64,000 nucleotides of DNA, from assembly GCA_009775705.1 (NCBI GenBank), contig VSQE01000002.1:14380-78379 (forward strand), given 5' to 3'. Positions within the stretch are counted from its first letter, which is position 1; each line of letters begins with the position of its first letter. A program made the position numbers and the translations under genes. Under the pieces are notes generated by a model, which searched no databases, was not told where the DNA came from, and saw only the letters and a list, made by a program, of their open reading frames with translations. The stretch is from Prevotellamassilia sp. GTDB taxonomy: Bacteria > Bacteroidota > Bacteroidia > Bacteroidales > Bacteroidaceae. This document shows positions 15,897 through 26,151 of the stretch, piece by piece.

Positions 15897-18800
15897 ATGA
15901 GAATCAAGTTTTATGGGTTACTCCTGTTGCTGGCACTCTTGCCGGGCCTTGCACAGGCACAGGATTTTGTCAACCTGACACCGAAACCCAAGAAAATGAC
16001 CGTAGGGCAGGGAGAGCTCGTGCTGCCCGAGAGTTTCGAAATCAGCACCGAAGGGCTGACAACCGAAATGACAGCCGAAGTACAAAAATTCGCCGAGGCT
16101 TTTAACGCCGCCTCGGGCTGCCGTGCCACCATCTCAGGCAATGCGCCCGACGCCCTGCTGAAAGTGTCCGCCACCACAACTGAGGCCGTAGGCGAAGAAG
16201 GCTACAAACTGGAGGTGACCCCGTCGGGGGCCAACATCCAGGCCGCCACCCCCGCCGGACTGTTCTTCGCCTTCCAGACCGTAAAGAAAATACTGCCCGC
16301 CAACGTCATGGCCGGAGTTAAGGACGCGAAAGTGACCAAATACTCCCTGCCGGCCGTAAACATCACGGACGAGCCCCGCTTCGGCTACCGCGGCTTCATG
16401 CTCGACGTAGCCCGCCACTTCTTCACGGTAGAGGACGTGAAACGCATGATCGACGTAATGTCCTACTACAAGATGAACCGCTTCCACTGGCATCTCTCCG
16501 ACGATCAGGGCTGGCGCGTGGAAATCAAGAAATATCCCAAACTGACCGAAGTGGGAAGCATCGCCCCCAATTCACGTTTCACGGACATGCAACTCGGACA
16601 GTACTGGATCAACCGTCCCTACGGCCCCTATTTCTACACACAGGAGGAGCTCAAAGACGTGGTGGCATACGCCAAAGAGCGCCACATCGAGATCATCCCC
16701 GAGATTGACATGCCCGGCCATTTCGTTGCCGCGATGGCTTCCTATCCGGAATACAGCTGCAACCCCGAGGGCAGCCACATCATCTGGAGCGACGGAGGCA
16801 TTTCGAGCGATGTGCTGAACGTTGCCAACCCCGCCGCCGTACAGTTCGCTAAGGACATCCTGAGCGAGATCATGGAGATATTCCCCTACGACTACATCCA
16901 TATCGGCGGAGACGAATGCCCCACCTCCGCATGGCAGAACAACGCGGAATGCCAGGCGCGCTACCGCGAGCTGGGACTGACCAACTACCGCCAGCTACAA
17001 TCGCACTTCATTAAGGACGTGGGCAGTTTCATCAAGGAGAAGGGACGCAAGGTCATTGTCTGGAACGAGGCCATCTCGGAAGAAGGCGCCGACACCAAAC
17101 TGATCCAGGATCTGGACGCCCTCGTCTTCTGCTGGACAGTGGGCACGGCAGCCGCCGGAGCCAAAAAAGCAGCAGAGCTGGGACTGAACAATGTTTACAC
17201 TCCGTGGGGACCCTACTACATCAACCGCAAACAGGACCCGAACGACCCTCCCGGCGCGGGTGACGGTTCGGACAACGTACAGAAGACGTACAACGAGGTG
17301 CCCGTACCTTCCGGCATCTCCGCGGCCCTGGCCAAACACTACACCGGTGTGCAGGGCACCTTCTGGACAGAACACGTGTCGGACCGCACTTACATGGAAT
17401 ATCTGGCCCTGCCCCGCCTCATCGCCGTGGCCGAAGCCGGATGGACACCGCAAGCCCGCAAGAACTTCGCCGACTTCCAGAAACGCATGACGGCCGACAG
17501 CGTCCTGCTCAACTACAACAACTACAACTACTGCCGCCACTTCTACCTGAACAACACCACTCCCGAAATAGTATACCCGAAGACTTCCACGGAAACAGAG
17601 AAGCACTACTACCGGATGGTGACGCGGGCCACGGCCGATGCCACCCGCGCCGGAAGCTGCATCGAACTGCTGCGCGAAGGCTCGCCCCTCATCGGGAAAT
17701 GGAGCGGCAAAGGCGCTGCCGCGAACACGCTCTGGACCAATGCCGTACAAGATGAAGAGAATGCCGACTGGCAACTCTGGGCCTTGGAGGAAGACGCCGC
17801 CAACCCAGGCCATTACGCCTTGGTGTGCAAAGCCCTTCCCGAAGGTTCTGTCAACCCTGTCCCCACAGCCAGCTCCACGGCAGGCCGCTGGAAATACGAT
17901 ACCGACAAGAAGAATTATGACTTCATCCTCGGCGACAACGGTTACGGACAGGCCGACGGTGCCTACCACTACAGCATCCGCAGCTCGAAGATCACCGGGG
18001 TCTGGATGAACGGCGCCCTGAGCGGACAGGGCTATGCCGTCAATGCCTACAGCAATCCCGCCGACGGGAACGGTGGCATCTGGTCGTTCCGTCCCCTGAA
18101 AAGCGAAGGCCCCGCAGAACCCGCTTTCGACTACCTGACCGAAGGAAAGACCTACGTAATCGACAACTCCGTCGATACGTTCAAAGGCATCTCTATCAGC
18201 GACAACGGTACCTCGGGCTATCTGACGCACAACAATGCCGACTGGAGCGACAACGTTTGGGTGGTGACAAAAAGTACGGTCAACGCCGACAACACACAAT
18301 CCGTACAGCTGAAAAACCTTCAGACCGGACGCTATATCGGCGCCCCGGCCGCAAACGCCTCGGGAACAGCCGCCTACCCCGTAGCCATAGGAACTACACC
18401 GGCCGACATCGTCATCTCCGTCAATCCGAAAGAAGGTGACTTCGCCTTGAGCATCAACGGAAAAAAACTGTTTCCCCTGCCCTACACCTCGTCCACACTG
18501 CCGGGTGTGATCAGCTCCGGCTCGAACATCAGCGGCTCCAATGCCGTGCGGCCGATGGGCGCGGCATGGACAATTACGGAAGTGCGCCCCGTTTCCTACG
18601 TATGCAAAAGCGAAAACGGCAAGGAGCTGGGAACGTTCCGCCGCGGCCTGCCCGTGAACGCCAGCGCGGAAGACTTCATCCCCGCCATCGAGAACCACTC
18701 GGTAATTTCCAGCCAACAGAAGGACGAGAATACCATCGAGGTGACCTACCTCCGCAACGCCTACTCCGTGACGACCATCTGCAAAGACGGCTACGGTGCC

Positions 18801-19739
18801 CTCATCTCTGTCGGAAAAACCACTTGCCCCGTAGGCGAAAATTTTACGGTGAGCCTGCCCGAGCATCAGTATTATACTCTTGAAAATTCCGACCACGAAA
18901 ACGGAAGCAGCTTCACACCCGAGGCCGACATCACCGTCACGGCCATCTATTCTTCGGAAGCATACAACGGTGTGAAGTCTCTCGGACAGGCTGTCACCAC
19001 ACTCGAAGACGGCCACAGCTATGTCATCTACGACAACTCTCCTGCCAACAACGGCGGACGCAAAGGTTTCCGCAACGTCAAACCGAACAGTCTGACAGTG
19101 AACCGCAGCACGAGAATTGAAGAAGCCAACCCCTACCACACCTGGACGCTCGAAGCCAGCGGCAATGGTTTCAAGGTAAAGAACAGCTATCTGGGCAAAT
19201 ATGTCCCCCTGCTCTCGAACAGCCAGCCCGCAACGCTCAAGGCCACGGGCGGAGTGTTTACCTTCAGCCGCAACGCCGACGGCGAATCCTGGCAGATCAA
19301 AGGCAGCAACAACACCTGCTGGGACGGTCTGGAAAACGGCAACCTCGTAGGATGGAACGCCCCGGGACATCCTTACATCATCTACGAATACTTTGTGCAG
19401 CCCTATTTTGAAGTACTGACCGAAGCTGTCGACACGAAAGGAAACATTCTGGGCAGCGACAAGGCTCTGGTAAAGGCCGGCAGCAGCTACACGCTGACCA
19501 CCGGACTATACGAAGGCTACAAACTGAAAGAGGTTCAGGGCGACGAAGGGCTCACCTCCGTAGGCAGGAACATGAAAGTCACAGTAGTCTACGAGAGCGA
19601 ACAGACCGGAATAGGCCAAACGGGCACGGAGGCAGGCCACAAGCCCTCCTCCATCTACGACCTGAGCGGCCGCCGCGTCAGCCACGTGTCGAAAAGCGGC
19701 ATCTACATCATCAACGGACACAAGGTGCTGGTAAGATAG
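15897..19739 (+). CDS. Secreted GH20 beta-N-acetylhexosaminidase, multidomain
   Basis: 1280 residues. A signal peptide (about 1-22, ending LPGLAQAQ) is followed by a GH20b N-terminal domain (about 25-155) and the GH20 barrel (about 158-520). The catalytic pair D339-E340 sits in HIGGDECP, and substrate-assisted hydrolysis of terminal GlcNAc/GalNAc is expected. FHWHLSDDQGWRVEIKKYP is a family signature. Residues beyond about 570 hold several lectin-like or beta-sandwich repeats (QLKNLQTGRYIGAP, KVKNSYLGKYVPL). The last 30 residues (IYDLSGRRVSH, then GIYIINGHKVLVR) look like a sorting tail for surface export. It starts a run of glycan-degrading genes, but has its own promoter and terminator. Confidence 0.95.
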   Translation: MRIKFYGLLLLLALLPGLAQAQDFVNLTPKPKKMTVGQGELVLPESFEISTEGLTTEMTAEVQKFAEAFNAASGCRATISGNAPDALLKVSATTTEAVGEEGYKLEVTPSGANIQAATPAGLFFAFQTVKKILPANVMAGVKDAKVTKYSLPAVNITDEPRFGYRGFMLDVARHFFTVEDVKRMIDVMSYYKMNRFHWHLSDDQGWRVEIKKYPKLTEVGSIAPNSRFTDMQLGQYWINRPYGPYFYTQEELKDVVAYAKERHIEIIPEIDMPGHFVAAMASYPEYSCNPEGSHIIWSDGGISSDVLNVANPAAVQFAKDILSEIMEIFPYDYIHIGGDECPTSAWQNNAECQARYRELGLTNYRQLQSHFIKDVGSFIKEKGRKVIVWNEAISEEGADTKLIQDLDALVFCWTVGTAAAGAKKAAELGLNNVYTPWGPYYINRKQDPNDPPGAGDGSDNVQKTYNEVPVPSGISAALAKHYTGVQGTFWTEHVSDRTYMEYLALPRLIAVAEAGWTPQARKNFADFQKRMTADSVLLNYNNYNYCRHFYLNNTTPEIVYPKTSTETEKHYYRMVTRATADATRAGSCIELLREGSPLIGKWSGKGAAANTLWTNAVQDEENADWQLWALEEDAANPGHYALVCKALPEGSVNPVPTASSTAGRWKYDTDKKNYDFILGDNGYGQADGAYHYSIRSSKITGVWMNGALSGQGYAVNAYSNPADGNGGIWSFRPLKSEGPAEPAFDYLTEGKTYVIDNSVDTFKGISISDNGTSGYLTHNNADWSDNVWVVTKSTVNADNTQSVQLKNLQTGRYIGAPAANASGTAAYPVAIGTTPADIVISVNPKEGDFALSINGKKLFPLPYTSSTLPGVISSGSNISGSNAVRPMGAAWTITEVRPVSYVCKSENGKELGTFRRGLPVNASAEDFIPAIENHSVISSQQKDENTIEVTYLRNAYSVTTICKDGYGALISVGKTTCPVGENFTVSLPEHQYYTLENSDHENGSSFTPEADITVTAIYSSEAYNGVKSLGQAVTTLEDGHSYVIYDNSPANNGGRKGFRNVKPNSLTVNRSTRIEEANPYHTWTLEASGNGFKVKNSYLGKYVPLLSNSQPATLKATGGVFTFSRNADGESWQIKGSNNTCWDGLENGNLVGWNAPGHPYIIYEYFVQPYFEVLTEAVDTKGNILGSDKALVKAGSSYTLTTGLYEGYKLKEVQGDEGLTSVGRNMKVTVVYESEQTGIGQTGTEAGHKPSSIYDLSGRRVSHVSKSGIYIINGHKVLVR

Positions 19740-19772
19740 CTCTCTGGCACATCTTTTTTTGAATACCACGCA

Positions 19773-19812
19773 GCAGGCATCCCGATAGTTTCGGGATGCC
19801 TGCTACCTTTTT
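19773..19812 (+). terminator. Intrinsic terminator after GH20 gene
   Basis: GCAGGCATCCCGA (19773-19785) pairs perfectly with TCGGGATGCCTGC (19791-19803); a T-rich stretch follows. The rest of the gap up to 19960 is AT-rich and holds a weak TATCTTTA box for the next gene. Confidence 0.85.
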
Positions 19813-19960
19813 CCTCTGTTCTCTCTTGATGCTTTCTCCGGAAAATGAAGGAGAAAGCAGATTTTTTAAAATTCACCCATCATTTCTTATAATATATAAC
19901 TATTATATTCATTTTTAAAAGTATCTTTACAGCCAAATCACAATCAAACATATACAGTAT

Positions 19961-21463
19961 ATGTCCAAAAATTTCATTTTTCACGCCCTACTGGCTGCCG
20001 GAGGATGTTGCATGCCGCTGCATTCTTCCGCTCAGAGCGAGTTCAAAATTGAACAGCAGACACTGACCAATCCGGACAACGAGCCGGTACCCGTACACCC
20101 GATTCCCCACGAACGCCAAATGAAATGGAACGAAACGGAATTCTACGCCTTCTTCCATTACGGCATGAACACCTATACGGGGTTGGAATGGGGCAACGGC
20201 GACGAACCCGAAAGCAGATTCGCCCCTACGGCGGCTCCCAACCCCCGACAATGGCTGGAAGCGGCCCAGCAGGCTGGAATGAAAGGCGGCATCGCCGTGG
20301 TGAAACACCATGACGGTTTCTGCCTGTGGCCTACCCAAAGCACCACCCACAACATCACAAACGGCGGAAACGATTTTGCACGCAACACGAACATTCCCCG
20401 CGACTTTGCCGCAGCGGCCAAAGAACTCGGCATGAAATACGGCTTCTATGTCTCGCCGTGGGACCGCAACTCCGCCCACTACGGCAAGGACACCTACGTG
20501 AAAGATGTATTCCTGCGCCAGTGCGCCGAACTGGCACAGTACGGAACAGACCAGTTTGAGATGTGGTTTGACGGCGCACAGGGCGGCACCGGATACTACG
20601 GCGGCGAAGGCGGCAACCGCTCCATCGATGCCAGCACCTATTACGACATCCCCAATCTCCGCGACTCCGTGCACAAGGTGTGCCCCGACTGCGTGATGTG
20701 GGGTTTAGGCGGCGAAGCCCGCTGGATTGGCAATGAAGCGGGATGGGCCGGCGAGACATGCTGGAGCATGGGCACAGGAACCTCGGGCAACGAGGACGCC
20801 TGGAAATGGCACCCGGGCGAAAGCGATGCCAAAGCCACCGATGCCGGCTGGTTCTGGCACAGCGGAGAGACAGTGAAATCGGCCGAACGCCTGTTCCAGA
20901 TGTACCTGGAAACCGTGGGCCGCAACTCTACACTGATCCTGAACCTTCCTCCCGACAAGTCTGGAAGTCTGCCCGCAGCCACAGTAAACCGCTGCAAGGA
21001 ACTGGGCAACATGCTGCAAAGAAGACTGGGCACCGACCTGGCGAAAACAGCAAAAGTGAACGCCGACCAGGAACGCACGGCAGGAACCGCCCGTACCTAT
21101 ACGGCACAGAATGTCATCGACGAGGACAAGGACACCTACTGGGCCACCAATGACGGAACGAATACGGCTACCCTGACTTTCGAATGGACCGAACCGCAAA
21201 TCGTCCGCTATGTCAGCATGATGGAATATATCCGCAAGGGACAGCGCGTCAAGAAATTCCGGATAGAGACCAGCGCCGACGGAACCACATGGACCCGCCG
21301 CGGAGGCAACATCCAGACCACAACCATCGGCTACAAACGCATCATTCCTCTGAACGGATCCACTTCCGCCAGCTACGGCAACGGAATCCGCGCAAAATAT
21401 CTGCGCATCGTCATCGAAGACAGCAAGGCCTGCCCGCTGCTTCACACCGTTTCCATCTACTAA
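19961..21463 (+). CDS. GH29 alpha-L-fucosidase with C-terminal F5/8-type domain
   Basis: 500 residues. The N-terminus is hydrophobic, with a signal ending around HSSAQ; a GGC before it could alternatively be a lipobox. The GH29 barrel covers about 35-345: WNETEFYAFFHYGMNTYTG, KHHDGFCLWPT and the nucleophile D204 in FEMWFDGAQG. A discoidin-like domain (about 360-500) begins in the segment DQERTAGTARTYTAQNVIDE and may bind galactose-type sugars. It removes fucose caps, consistent with neighbouring GH20 and GH16 enzymes acting on mucin or milk-type glycans. The GH16 gene follows after 18 bases, so the two are probably cotranscribed. Confidence 0.94.
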   Translation: MSKNFIFHALLAAGGCCMPLHSSAQSEFKIEQQTLTNPDNEPVPVHPIPHERQMKWNETEFYAFFHYGMNTYTGLEWGNGDEPESRFAPTAAPNPRQWLEAAQQAGMKGGIAVVKHHDGFCLWPTQSTTHNITNGGNDFARNTNIPRDFAAAAKELGMKYGFYVSPWDRNSAHYGKDTYVKDVFLRQCAELAQYGTDQFEMWFDGAQGGTGYYGGEGGNRSIDASTYYDIPNLRDSVHKVCPDCVMWGLGGEARWIGNEAGWAGETCWSMGTGTSGNEDAWKWHPGESDAKATDAGWFWHSGETVKSAERLFQMYLETVGRNSTLILNLPPDKSGSLPAATVNRCKELGNMLQRRLGTDLAKTAKVNADQERTAGTARTYTAQNVIDEDKDTYWATNDGTNTATLTFEWTEPQIVRYVSMMEYIRKGQRVKKFRIETSADGTTWTRRGGNIQTTTIGYKRIIPLNGSTSASYGNGIRAKYLRIVIEDSKACPLLHTVSIY

Positions 21464-21481
21464 TCTATAAAAACCGCGATC

Positions 21482-24400
21482 ATGAACATAAAGAAATACA
21501 TGACAACAGCGGCCATCGCATTCCCGCTTGCCGCCACAGCCCAGCTCAATATCGGCTTCGAGACCACCGACGGATACACCCGGTTAGGGGTCTACGATGC
21601 TTGGGAAGAATCGCCCTTCAGAACAGGGGTATTACAGGGCAATGTCAAAGTCATTACCAACGAACTGAACCAGACGGACGAAATTCTTGGCCAAGCGCCC
21701 AACGGCACCGGCAAAATGCTGGCCGTACAGTGCTCCCGCTTCGGCAGCAACACTTTCGGGGCCCGCATTGACCTGGCCGAACCCTTCCAACTGGACACAA
21801 AGGTCAAGTATGTGCACGTACTCATCAACAAACCCACTGCAGGCCGCGTGATGCTCATCGGTCTGGGTAAACGCACCGACCGCGCCGGCCAGTCGAAAGA
21901 GACGGAACAGTTCTGGAATATTTCCACCAACCAGATCCCCTCCGGAAAATGGAGCGATGCCGTGTTTGCCATAAAAGGCGCAGGAGGCATCGAGATACAC
22001 AGCCTCGTTGTAGTACCCGAATGCGAATCGCCCCACCAGCTCACGGAAGATTTCGCCGCCTACATTGACGAAATCGCCATCATGAACAGCTCGACACCCC
22101 GCATCATCTACGGCGAATACCCCCTCAACTACGAAAAGACGCAAGTCTCGAACAAAGCGAACTTCTATCTGAACTCCATCGCACTGAACGGATCGGCCGA
22201 TGGCAGCCAGACCATCAAGGTGGGCAGCCGGAATCCCCAGGTCATCTACCGCGACCAGCTCGACCAGAGCTTCACGGCCCGCGCCGGAGAAACACTGACA
22301 CCTAACTTCTCGTTCTCGGGCAGTTGGATGAACGGCTACGTTTACCTTGACCGCGGAAACGACGGAAAGTTTGCAGCCGAACTGAACGAGAATTATACCA
22401 TTCCTGCCGGCAGTGACATCATGACCTATTCCTACGTGGAAACCGTAGAGAATACCGAAGGCTATAAGAGTGACGGAACAAAAATCAGCGGAAATAGCCG
22501 AAACTTCATCAATCCGCCCGCCTTCCGCCTGCCGGAAGACCTGCCCAACGGCTTCTACCGTATGCGCTTCAAGGTGGACTGGGGCAACGTGGACCCTGCC
22601 GGCCGCAACACCGCCACCAACAACATCGTACAGAATGGCGGAATGATAGTGGACGTGCGTATGAACATACACGGCGACAAAGTGACCCTGAAACGATCGG
22701 GCGGTCTGAACGGTGACCTCCTGAACGAAGACGGAACGGAACTTGTCACGAAAACAGTGGACTTCGGTCAGCCTGTCACGATCATCGCCCGACCGGCATC
22801 AGACAATTTCCAGATCTCCCACATCAAAGTGCGCCACGGCTATAACCTTTCCGGTGACAGCCTCGTACACGGCACTCCCCAATACTCGGACATCATATTC
22901 CCGGCTTATCTGTTCAAGGACAACAAACTCACGATTCCGGGCAAATACATCGACGGCGATGTTGAGATCGAACCTTACTTCATCGATCCGGGACACACGA
23001 CGCATCCGGACACAGACTATGGGCGCAACTTTCCTGACGAACTGACCGTCACACGCGACGACCGCAAGCTCAACAGCTTTTCCTTCAGCGCCACACAGGG
23101 CGGGACCTCGGCCATCACCCTTCCCGAAGGCGAGAACTATGTGTACCGAAACCTGACCGAAGGCAAACAAGTATCCGTTGTTCCGGGCGACATCGTCACC
23201 ACAACGGTCAACTATACGGGACGTGCCATGCACCACTACCTGTACATTGACCTGAACAACGACGGACAGTTCACCAGCCTGCTCGAAAACAACGGAGTCC
23301 CTACGTTTGCCAGCGAACTGGTTTCCTATACCTACTACAAGGGACACAACAGCAAAGGCGAGAACTTTGAAGTCCCCGGCAACATTTCGGTAGAATCGTT
23401 GCCAGCCTTCACCATTCCGGAAATTCTGCCCACGGGAATCTACCGTGCCCGTCTGAAAACAGACTGGGACAATATTGACCCCGCCGGACATTGGAGCGAA
23501 AACGAAGGTAACAAAATCAATGAAAACGGCGGTTACATCGTAGACTTCCTGCTCAACGTACACCAGCCGACTCATACGCTTGAGCTGCTCACCACTAACG
23601 GCAGCATACACGGTAACAACAACACAGCCCTGCCTCTGGCCCTGCCTACCTTCCGCACGCTGACCGTAGTGCCCACCCCCATCGCCTACGGATATACGGC
23701 AGAAAATATGACCATCCGCCACGGCCACAATTTCGACGGTCCGCAATACATCCGCGGTAACCGCCAGTGGAGCGAATATTCCGTAAAAGCCTCCCGTTAC
23801 ACCATTCCGGCCGACAGCGTGAACGGCGACATGACGATCACCGTCAACTTTGAGGAAGGAGAAAACGCTCAATACAAACTTGTTTTCAGCGATGAGTTCA
23901 ACGAGCCGGACGGCACGCTTCCGGATGCGTCGAAATGGGTATGCAGCCCACGCCAGAACGCAACCTGGAACCGCTGGATCGCCGACGACCCGAGAGTAGC
24001 TTTCCAGCAGGGAGGACAGCTCGTGACCCGCGCCATTCCCAATCCCGACAAGACGAAAGACAACGCAGACATGCTCACGGGAGCCATTCAGAGCAGCGGA
24101 AAATTCGGATTCCAATACGGAAAGATCGAAGCACGCCTCCTTACCAATCCCCATACGGGCAACTTTCCCGCATTCTGGATGATGCCCGACGACCAGTCGC
24201 TGGGCTGGCCCAAAGACGGTGAAATCGACATCTGGGAACAGATAGACAACCAGCAGACGGCCTACCACACACTCCATACCGGCTACGCCCAGTCCATGCG
24301 CTCTTTCAGCGAGAACTGCCCTACCGACCGCTACCACACCTTCGGCTTTGAATGGGACGCAGAGAAAATGATATGGTATCTGGACGGCAAACAGGTGGGC

Positions 24401-24790
24401 CGCTACAACAAGTCCGAAATCAACGATCCGAGAGCCTGGCCTTTTGACAAGACTTTCTACATCATCCTGAACCAGTCCGTAGGCAGCGGCGCATGGGCAC
24501 GTCCCGCCGACATCAACCATACCTATGAGACTCGCTTCGACTGGGTCCGCGTATACCAGAAAAGCGGCCAGCACAATACAACGGGCCTGCACGAGCTGAC
24601 TGGCGACAACTCGCTTGACATCCATGCGAAGAACGGAAAGGTATTTCTCCATGCTTCCGAACCCGTCCGCGTCACCATAACCGACACGAGCGGCCGCACC
24701 GTCTACACCCGGAATCTGACAGGCAACGACTGCGTTGCAATACAACAGGGCGTCTACATCGTCAACGGCCGGAAAGTACTGGTACCCTGA
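21482..24790 (+). CDS. Secreted GH16 endo-glycosidase, multidomain
   Basis: 1102 residues. Signal peptide about 1-20 (ending LAATAQ). A carbohydrate-binding-like region covers about 22-210. Two similar repeats follow (about 225-400 and 520-700), each with a DQ...AGETLTPNFSFSG-like or PGDIVTTTVNYTG segment and NGFYRMRFKVDWGNVDPAG or TGIYRARLKTDWDNIDPAG. The GH16 domain is at about 798-1040, with the catalytic motif E914-I-D-I-W-E919. The C-terminus (ITDTSGRTVY, then GVYIVNGRKVLVP) is a sorting-type tail. GH16 enzymes cleave beta-1,3/1,4 glucans or galactans, and GH16_3 members also cut mucin O-glycans internally. The fucosidase partner favours the latter, but this is inference. Confidence 0.93.
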   Translation: MNIKKYMTTAAIAFPLAATAQLNIGFETTDGYTRLGVYDAWEESPFRTGVLQGNVKVITNELNQTDEILGQAPNGTGKMLAVQCSRFGSNTFGARIDLAEPFQLDTKVKYVHVLINKPTAGRVMLIGLGKRTDRAGQSKETEQFWNISTNQIPSGKWSDAVFAIKGAGGIEIHSLVVVPECESPHQLTEDFAAYIDEIAIMNSSTPRIIYGEYPLNYEKTQVSNKANFYLNSIALNGSADGSQTIKVGSRNPQVIYRDQLDQSFTARAGETLTPNFSFSGSWMNGYVYLDRGNDGKFAAELNENYTIPAGSDIMTYSYVETVENTEGYKSDGTKISGNSRNFINPPAFRLPEDLPNGFYRMRFKVDWGNVDPAGRNTATNNIVQNGGMIVDVRMNIHGDKVTLKRSGGLNGDLLNEDGTELVTKTVDFGQPVTIIARPASDNFQISHIKVRHGYNLSGDSLVHGTPQYSDIIFPAYLFKDNKLTIPGKYIDGDVEIEPYFIDPGHTTHPDTDYGRNFPDELTVTRDDRKLNSFSFSATQGGTSAITLPEGENYVYRNLTEGKQVSVVPGDIVTTTVNYTGRAMHHYLYIDLNNDGQFTSLLENNGVPTFASELVSYTYYKGHNSKGENFEVPGNISVESLPAFTIPEILPTGIYRARLKTDWDNIDPAGHWSENEGNKINENGGYIVDFLLNVHQPTHTLELLTTNGSIHGNNNTALPLALPTFRTLTVVPTPIAYGYTAENMTIRHGHNFDGPQYIRGNRQWSEYSVKASRYTIPADSVNGDMTITVNFEEGENAQYKLVFSDEFNEPDGTLPDASKWVCSPRQNATWNRWIADDPRVAFQQGGQLVTRAIPNPDKTKDNADMLTGAIQSSGKFGFQYGKIEARLLTNPHTGNFPAFWMMPDDQSLGWPKDGEIDIWEQIDNQQTAYHTLHTGYAQSMRSFSENCPTDRYHTFGFEWDAEKMIWYLDGKQVGRYNKSEINDPRAWPFDKTFYIILNQSVGSGAWARPADINHTYETRFDWVRVYQKSGQHNTTGLHELTGDNSLDIHAKNGKVFLHASEPVRVTITDTSGRTVYTRNLTGNDCVAIQQGVYIVNGRKVLVP

Positions 24791-24809
24791 GTCCCTTCCC
24801 TCTCTCCGA

Positions 24810-24857
24810 CAAACTGCATCCCGAAAGTTCCGAACCGGACTTTCGGGATGCAGTTTG
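24810..24857 (+). terminator. Hairpin after GH16 gene
   Basis: CAAACTGCATCCCGAAAGT (24810-24828) pairs perfectly with ACTTTCGGGATGCAGTTTG (24839-24857). The 19-bp stem is strong, although the T run is short. Confidence 0.75.
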
Positions 24858-24967
24858 TTGGAGAAATAGCAGCAAGTCTACCGGGCTATAATAATTTTTC
24901 ACCATAAAAAATACCGAAAAAATTTTTCCATCTAAGAAAAATATCCCATTTTTGCATCAAAATTAAA

Positions 24968-24984
24968 ATTGTAATAATTACAAT
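24968..24984 (+). promoter_or_regulatory. PerR/Fur-type box upstream of the Fur-family gene
   Basis: A perfect palindrome ATTGTAAT-A-ATTACAAT in the 7-1-7 arrangement of Fur-superfamily boxes, 17 bases before the ATG and downstream of a CATTTTTG -7-like box. It suggests autoregulation of the peroxide-stress genes that follow. Confidence 0.75.
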
Positions 24985-25001
24985 AATAAAAACTATCCAT
25001 C

Positions 25002-25430
25002 ATGAGCTATGAGGCAATCTGCAATCACCTGACATCACACGGAATCAAGCCATCCGTGCAGCGCATTGCCGTGATGGAATACCTTCTTGAGCATCCCTCC
25101 CATCCCACTGTGGAAGAGATATACGGGGCCTTGACAAGCCAAATTCCCACGCTCTCGAAGACTACCGTCTACAACACGCTACGACTGCTGTCTGAACAGG
25201 GAGCGGCAAGAATGCTCACGATCGACGAACGGAAAACCTGCTTCGACGGCGACACACATCCCCACGCCCACTTCCTCTGCACAGAATGCGGGCATATCTA
25301 TGACATCGCTCTGGAAGGCAATTCCCACACGGTCTCCGCCCTGCTGCCCGCCGGCTTCGAGATGTTCACGGCCGACACCTATTTCCGCGGCCGCTGTCCG
25401 CACTGCCACCCTTCCGAAAAGAAAGAATGA
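25002..25430 (+). CDS. Fur-family peroxide-stress regulator (PerR-like)
   Basis: 142 residues. The winged helix covers about 1-80 (KPSVQRIAVMEYLLEHPSHP, then STVEEIY-like and LSKTTVYNTLRLL recognition segments) and the dimerisation domain 85-142. CTECG and CPHCH form the structural zinc site; HPHAHFLC holds the regulatory histidines. The context of reverse rubrerythrin and an Nramp importer, plus a PerR-like box in its own promoter, argues for PerR rather than Fur or Zur. In PerR proteins the regulatory metal is Fe or Mn and a histidine is oxidised by peroxide. The rubrerythrin gene follows after 36 bases. Confidence 0.9.
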   Translation: MSYEAICNHLTSHGIKPSVQRIAVMEYLLEHPSHPTVEEIYGALTSQIPTLSKTTVYNTLRLLSEQGAARMLTIDERKTCFDGDTHPHAHFLCTECGHIYDIALEGNSHTVSALLPAGFEMFTADTYFRGRCPHCHPSEKKE

Positions 25431-25466
25431 CAACACATAACATTAACAATTTAAATTTTTGAACTC

Positions 25467-26021
25467 ATGAAAAAGAAATTCATCTGTACCGTCTGCGGTT
25501 ACATCCACGAAGGAAACGAAGCTCCCGAGAAATGCCCGATGTGTGGTGTGCCCGCCTCCAAATTCAAAGAACTCTCCGGTGAGACCGACCTCAACTTCGT
25601 AGCCGAGCACGAGATCGGTGTAGCCAAAGGTTGCGACGAAGAAATGATCAAGGACCTGAACAATCACTTCATGGGCGAATGCACCGAGGTGGGCATGTAT
25701 CTGGCCATGAGCCGTCAGGCCGACCGCGAAGGTTATCCCGAAATCGCCGAAGCCTTCAAGCGCTATGCCTGGGAAGAAGCCGAGCATGCCTCCAAATTCG
25801 CCGAACTGCTGGGCGACTGCGTATGGGACACGAAGACCAATCTGGAGAAACGCATGAACGCCGAATGCGGTGCCTGCGAAGACAAGACCCGCATCGCCAA
25901 ACGCGCCAAAGAGCTGAATCTGGATGCCATCCACGACACAGTCCACGAAATGGCCCGCGATGAAGCCCGCCACGGCCGCGGTTTTGCCGGCCTCTTCAAC
26001 CGCTACTTCGGTAAGAAATAA
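25467..26021 (+). CDS. Reverse rubrerythrin (N-terminal rubredoxin domain)
   Basis: 184 residues. The rubredoxin centre is at the N-terminus (C7, C10, C23, C26 in CTVCG and CPMCG) and the ferritin-like diiron domain follows from about 50 to 184, with EXXH-type helices (CTEVGMYLAMSRQAD, EEAEHASKF, DEARHGRGF). Classical rubrerythrin has the reverse order, so this is the reverse type known from anaerobes. It probably reduces hydrogen peroxide, and perhaps oxygen, with electrons from NAD(P)H via rubredoxin. It lies directly downstream of the PerR-like gene and is probably in the same transcript. Confidence 0.93.
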   Translation: MKKKFICTVCGYIHEGNEAPEKCPMCGVPASKFKELSGETDLNFVAEHEIGVAKGCDEEMIKDLNNHFMGECTEVGMYLAMSRQADREGYPEIAEAFKRYAWEEAEHASKFAELLGDCVWDTKTNLEKRMNAECGACEDKTRIAKRAKELNLDAIHDTVHEMARDEARHGRGFAGLFNRYFGKK

Positions 26022-26077
26022 AAAAAACGCGCCGCACCCTCTTCCGCCAGACGGAAAAGGGCACGCCCCTGCCTTGT

Positions 26078-26120
26078 CAGCCTTATCTGCCCTCTCTTCC
26101 AGACGGGCCAGATAAGGCTG
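26078..26120 (+). other. Hairpin between rubrerythrin and Nramp genes
   Basis: CAGCCTTATCTG and CAGATAAGGCTG form a 12-bp stem with a long loop. No T run follows, so it may be an attenuating structure or a processing site rather than a terminator. Confidence 0.4.
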
Positions 26121-26151
26121 ATTATGTTGAACAGAACTATCTGAAAGAACT

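Noticed and set aside
16995..19370. 791-codon minus-strand ORF inside the GH20 gene
   Set aside because: Antisense shadow of the GH20 gene; composition (V/G/A-rich) is typical for the complementary frame and no motif is present.
22799..24745. 648-codon minus-strand ORF inside the GH16 gene
   Set aside because: Antisense shadow of a well-supported GH16 protein.
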